NCBI RefSeq assembly: GCF_051535235.1
Contig: NZ_JBPPLZ010000003.1
Span: 322,925-386,924, forward strand
Length of the DNA: 64,000 nt
Reading direction: 5' to 3'
Source: Nitrobacter sp051535235
Lineage (GTDB): Bacteria; Pseudomonadota; Alphaproteobacteria; Rhizobiales; Xanthobacteraceae
The first letter of the stretch is position 1; every line of letters begins with the position of its first letter. Positions 60,963 to 64,000 of this stretch are shown here, piece by piece. Under the pieces are notes generated by a model. That model saw only the letters and a program-made list of their open reading frames with translations, was not told where the DNA came from and ran no database searches. A program made the translations under genes and the position numbers.

Positions 60963-62198
60963 TTACGACGCCGCGCGATGCGCCGCATCGTTCAATCGGG
61001 CGAGAAGCGATTTTGCGGAATCGTGGGGCCGGGACGCCGTCAAGGCGACATGGGGATCGACCCGCAGGGCTCGTTTGCTGCTGTGCGCCGTATGCTTCAT
61101 CACACTGGAAAGCCGCCGCGCGATGGTATGGGCGTTACGCGGATCGACGTCGGAGAAAGCCACAATGATCGATCCGTCGTCTTCGAGCGTGCCGAAATCC
61201 ATCCGCCGCATCAGCCGGCTGAGGATACGCGCTGCATCGAAAAGCTGGCGCTCCAGCGTCCGGTCGAGCGAGAACCGCGCGACCGAAAGCCGCCCTCCAT
61301 CGGATCGGGTCTGATCGATTGCCGTGTCGAGTTCGCGGTGAAAGGCATCGACGGTGAGAAGGCCGGTTCGCGGATCCAGCAAGCCCCCCGCATCGAGCGA
61401 TTTCAGCGTGCGGCAGAGGCGCGCCTCGAGGGCATGTTGTCGAACCAGCGGCAGGAATGTGCTTGCAATATGAGCCGGCTCACCGGACATCAGTTCGAGG
61501 TTGGGAAGGTCATACGCGGCTGCGAGATTTCCGGACGTGACGGTGATCGGCAGATTACGAAAGCGCGTGTCTTCCGCCAGTACGGTGAGAAGCGCCTCGA
61601 CGACACGCCCGGTGAATCCTTCTCCGATAACGATGCCGTCCATGCTGCGCGCATTGAGATGCTTCGCCGCCGCTTCGATGCTGAGCGCGCCGACCACGCC
61701 GACTTGTTCGCCAAAAACAACAGAAAGCGCGGGGTAGGTGGCGCCGCGTCCGATCAAGAGAACGGTCGCGTCATGGATGGGATCATCGGCTGGTTGGCGT
61801 ACCGGTGCGGCCGGATTGCTCGCGAGCCGCCGGAGCACGGTCGCGTGCAGTGTTCGTACCCGCATGGCGGCGGTAAGACGCGCGCCGAGCCGGTCGAAAT
61901 CGCCGCTCGCGCATGAGTACGGAAGTGCGTTGCCCGGGGAGGGCGCAACGGGATCGACGACGATCAGCGGAACGTAGGGCTGCATCGCACCCACCTGGTT
62001 CGCGAGGCGGTCGAAGGCCGGAGCCGCGTTTTCTGTCGTGGTGATAACGACCGCCGCGGGATGTAGCCGCGCAACTGCGCTCGACGCCTCGGACCAATCG
62101 GTTTCAACAACGGGAAGGATGTTCACGCCGGAAAAGAACGCTGCGGACGGCTGATGACTCCCGGAAGAGACGATGATGAGCGGGCCTTGGTGGGACAT
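60963..62198 (-). CDS. Degenerate GGDEF-domain protein
   Basis: 411-aa protein. Two receiver-like alpha/beta segments occupy the first two thirds (PLIIVSSGSHQPSAA and DATVLLIGRGATYPALSVVF). The last third starts like a GGDEF domain, DPRTGLLTVDAFHRELDTAI, but where the active site should be it reads MDFGTLEDDGSIIVAF, so the GG[D/E]EF loop is lost. It cannot be an active diguanylate cyclase; it may bind a nucleotide or act as a scaffold. Convergent to mfd with 5 bp between stops. Confidence 0.75.
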   Translation of the reverse strand: MSHQGPLIIVSSGSHQPSAAFFSGVNILPVVETDWSEASSAVARLHPAAVVITTTENAAPAFDRLANQVGAMQPYVPLIVVDPVAPSPGNALPYSCASGDFDRLGARLTAAMRVRTLHATVLRRLASNPAAPVRQPADDPIHDATVLLIGRGATYPALSVVFGEQVGVVGALSIEAAAKHLNARSMDGIVIGEGFTGRVVEALLTVLAEDTRFRNLPITVTSGNLAAAYDLPNLELMSGEPAHIASTFLPLVRQHALEARLCRTLKSLDAGGLLDPRTGLLTVDAFHRELDTAIDQTRSDGGRLSVARFSLDRTLERQLFDAARILSRLMRRMDFGTLEDDGSIIVAFSDVDPRNAHTIARRLSSVMKHTAHSSKRALRVDPHVALTASRPHDSAKSLLARLNDAAHRAAS

Positions 62199-62283
62199 TC
62201 CTGCGAAGCTCGAATACGCGCCGATGCCCGCGATCCTAGTTTGTCGCTCTTAATGCCGCGTCAATGAATGGAACTGATTTCGA

Positions 62284-63792
62284 TCAGCCGGGAACCGATC
62301 GATCGCGAAAGGCCTCTACCATCAAGGGGTTCAGCCCCAGTTCTGTCAATGCCTCGCGGGCGCGCGCATTGTCGTCGGTGCGTCCGGCGAGGCGATGGCC
62401 GCTCAGGCGGTCGGGAAGCGCGGTCAGCATAGCGTTCTGCCCCAGCCGCCGCGCCCATTCCTGCAGGTCATCCGCAAGAAACCGGTAGCCGCCGACGGCG
62501 AGAACGCCGGAGGGCGGGGCCGTTATGGCTATACCGCCCGTGGCGCGATCGATCCGCGCGGCGTAGCCGGTGTCGACATAGTCCGGCGGCGGCGTCAGCG
62601 CGGCGAACGGATCGACCGGCCGGTCCGTGACAGGGTAAGCCGCGACCGGCACCATGGGTCCCCGCAGCCCGAGCGTTCCCTTTGGGGTCAAAATGACCTC
62701 ACCCGCCGTGGATGAGACAGGGACCTCGGGCGGCGCCCGATAAGGTCCGGGCATCACCGGAGCAGGCGACCCATCGTCCGCGCGCCGGACACCGAAAAGG
62801 CCGGCTTCGCCGAACAGGTAGACATCCGTCATCCGGATCCCGTTTTGAGGCCAGAGCGGACTTGAGCCGACCTGCTCCGGAGTCCGCCACAGACCGACGA
62901 CGTGACGCAGGCTCCGCGCCGATGACAGGACGTCGGCTTCCGCCATCCGCAACGCCAGCGACGCCGGCGCAACCAGCGTGTCGCAACGTTCGGTCTCGAT
63001 CTGCCGCATCATCATGGTCTCGTCGAAGGGATGATGCATCGCCAATGTGCCGCCGCTGAGCAGCCACATCACGAACGAGGAGGCCAGACCGGCGAATGAC
63101 GAAGGTGCGAGAGCCGAAAGAATGGTTGCTCCCTGAGGCAATCCGCTTTCGAGAAATATCGCGAGTCCGCCGGCGATCAGGTTGACGTGGGTCCGCGGCA
63201 CGGCGAGGAAGCCCGAGCCGGAGGCTTCGAACGTCAGCAGCGCGGGACGGCGCGAATCCTGGATCGCGAGCCGCGAACTGTCGGCGCTCAAACTGCTGAC
63301 GACGTTATCCAGCGGAATCATGCCTTCCGGCAGATCGCTGCCGAAGCCACAGACATGGCGAATGGAGAAGGCTTCCGCAGCGGCGTTCATCGCGAGGTCG
63401 GCATGATCGACGCCGTCGATGCGACCCATGGCGACGATCGCGCGCGCACCGGTTCGATTGAGTGCGACGGTCAGTTCAGCCTGCCGCCAAAGCTGGGGCA
63501 GCAACGCGACGATCAGCCCCGCGCGAAATGCGGCGAGCATGGTCAACGCCAGTTCGACGGTGTTGGGCAGTTGAACCGCGATCACCGAATTGGGCGGCAG
63601 GCCAGCTTCGATAAAATGGCCCGCCAGTGCCGAGACGGCCCGGTCGGCCTGTGCAAAGCTCAGGCGCCGCGGCGGCTGTCCGGTCACCCGCAACTTGTCG
63701 GGCGGATCGATCAGGGCCGGTTGATCCGGCTGCCGAGCGAGGATGCGGCCGAAGAGTTCATCCAGCGTGGGCGATGTGTTGTTCTGGAGCAC
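62284..63792 (-). CDS. Degenerate AMP-dependent synthetase/ligase
   Basis: 502-aa member of the adenylate-forming (ANL) superfamily. The overall fold is recognisable: SVIAVQLPNTVELALTMLAA, LPQGATILSALAPSSFAGLA, a late YVDTGYAARIDRATGGIAI and YRFLADDLQEWARRLG. Key motifs are altered: the phosphate loop is FEASGSGFLAVP instead of TSGTTGxPK, the YGxTE motif is YLFGEAG, and the Asp of TGD is replaced by Tyr (TGYAARID). No catalytic lysine is obvious at the C-terminus. It may have lost adenylation or act on an unusual substrate. It starts with a GTG four bases after the stop of the preceding solute-binding gene. Confidence 0.75.
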   Translation of the reverse strand: MLQNNTSPTLDELFGRILARQPDQPALIDPPDKLRVTGQPPRRLSFAQADRAVSALAGHFIEAGLPPNSVIAVQLPNTVELALTMLAAFRAGLIVALLPQLWRQAELTVALNRTGARAIVAMGRIDGVDHADLAMNAAAEAFSIRHVCGFGSDLPEGMIPLDNVVSSLSADSSRLAIQDSRRPALLTFEASGSGFLAVPRTHVNLIAGGLAIFLESGLPQGATILSALAPSSFAGLASSFVMWLLSGGTLAMHHPFDETMMMRQIETERCDTLVAPASLALRMAEADVLSSARSLRHVVGLWRTPEQVGSSPLWPQNGIRMTDVYLFGEAGLFGVRRADDGSPAPVMPGPYRAPPEVPVSSTAGEVILTPKGTLGLRGPMVPVAAYPVTDRPVDPFAALTPPPDYVDTGYAARIDRATGGIAITAPPSGVLAVGGYRFLADDLQEWARRLGQNAMLTALPDRLSGHRLAGRTDDNARAREALTELGLNPLMVEAFRDRSVPG

Positions 63793-63796
63793 GGCG

Positions 63797-64000
63797 TCAC
63801 TGGCTCGGCTTCGGCGGCCTTTGCCACCATGTTTCAGGGAGGTATCCGGTCAACGCGGTCGCTGCCGGTCGTTCTATCCGATTCCAGCGTGCAATCCATT
63901 GCTCTTGGACGTTGTAGACCGGAATTACGTAGAAGCCGGACATCAGGGCCCGGTCGAGCGCGCGAACCGCATCCACGAAATCGGACCGGCTCCGGGCCTC
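63797..64000 (-). CDS. Family 5 extracellular solute-binding protein, C-terminal end (partial)
   Basis: Only the last 67 residues lie in the window, open to its edge. DFVDAVRALDRALMSGFYVI is followed by PVYNVQEQWIARWNRIERP and YLPETWWQRPPKPSQ, the typical end of peptide-type (YejA/OppA-like) periplasmic binding proteins: the ALDR.L..G.Y..P pattern and the closing ETWW. It lies just upstream of the AMP-ligase gene on the same strand, probably in one operon. Confidence 0.75.
   Translation of the reverse strand, partial: EARSRSDFVDAVRALDRALMSGFYVIPVYNVQEQWIARWNRIERPAATALTGYLPETWWQRPPKPSQ

Overview
The window looks like a chromosomal segment of a GC-rich alphaproteobacterium of the Bradyrhizobium / Rhodopseudomonas / Nitrobacter / Afipia group (Nitrobacteraceae). 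The basis is codon use and GC, the gene families (long NrdJ, BA14K-type and Omp25/31-type envelope proteins, aapJQMP, an AMP-ligase next to mfd), GTTC-N7-GTTC type LexA sites, and several short palindromic repeats typical of that group. Species cannot be fixed from the sequence alone.

Layout. 1-5100: SDR oxidoreductase, YghU-type glutathione transferase, ROK kinase, a small secreted protein, then a decayed patch with a broken nitroreductase, an AT-richer membrane-protein gene, a degraded second copy of the nrdJ 3' end and a DUF2442 gene. 5159-9019: nrdJ (B12-dependent ribonucleotide reductase), carrying two in-frame repeat insertions. 9020-15715: a candidate 32-aa ORF, a glycine-rich BA14K-like protein, uvrA (with its own in-frame repeat insertion), an outer-membrane beta-barrel protein and ssb; LexA-type boxes lie upstream of both uvrA and ssb. 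15857-20999: a 5.1-kb integrated element in the 3' end of tRNA-Arg(UCU), bounded by a 45-bp direct repeat. It carries a tyrosine integrase, a coupled two-helix membrane protein, a BolA-like gene, a phage lysozyme remnant, a 40-aa membrane peptide, a zinc-ribbon protein, a ribbon-helix-helix regulator flanked by repeated operators, two overlapping unknown genes and an excisionase-like HTH gene. 21354-33557: alpha-2-macroglobulin plus PbpC, a three-gene lipid glycosylation operon and a Na/Pi cotransporter. 33683-40822: cystathionine beta-lyase, the aapJQMP amino-acid ABC transporter and cysteine synthase, a sulphur/amino-acid cluster. 41385-50522: a four-gene RND efflux operon with two different permeases. 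50575-64000: TapT, tRNA-Cys, a small protein, glmS, a DUF502 protein, recG, sdhE-mfd, a degenerate GGDEF protein, a degenerate AMP-ligase and the end of a family 5 solute-binding protein.

Themes. DNA repair and replication genes cluster here (uvrA, ssb, recG, mfd, nrdJ). The most unusual signals are palindromic repeats placed in frame inside nrdJ and uvrA, so that the cell translates a mobile intergenic-type repeat into peptide loops of essential or near-essential enzymes, and the small tRNA-borne island made largely of unrecognised small genes.
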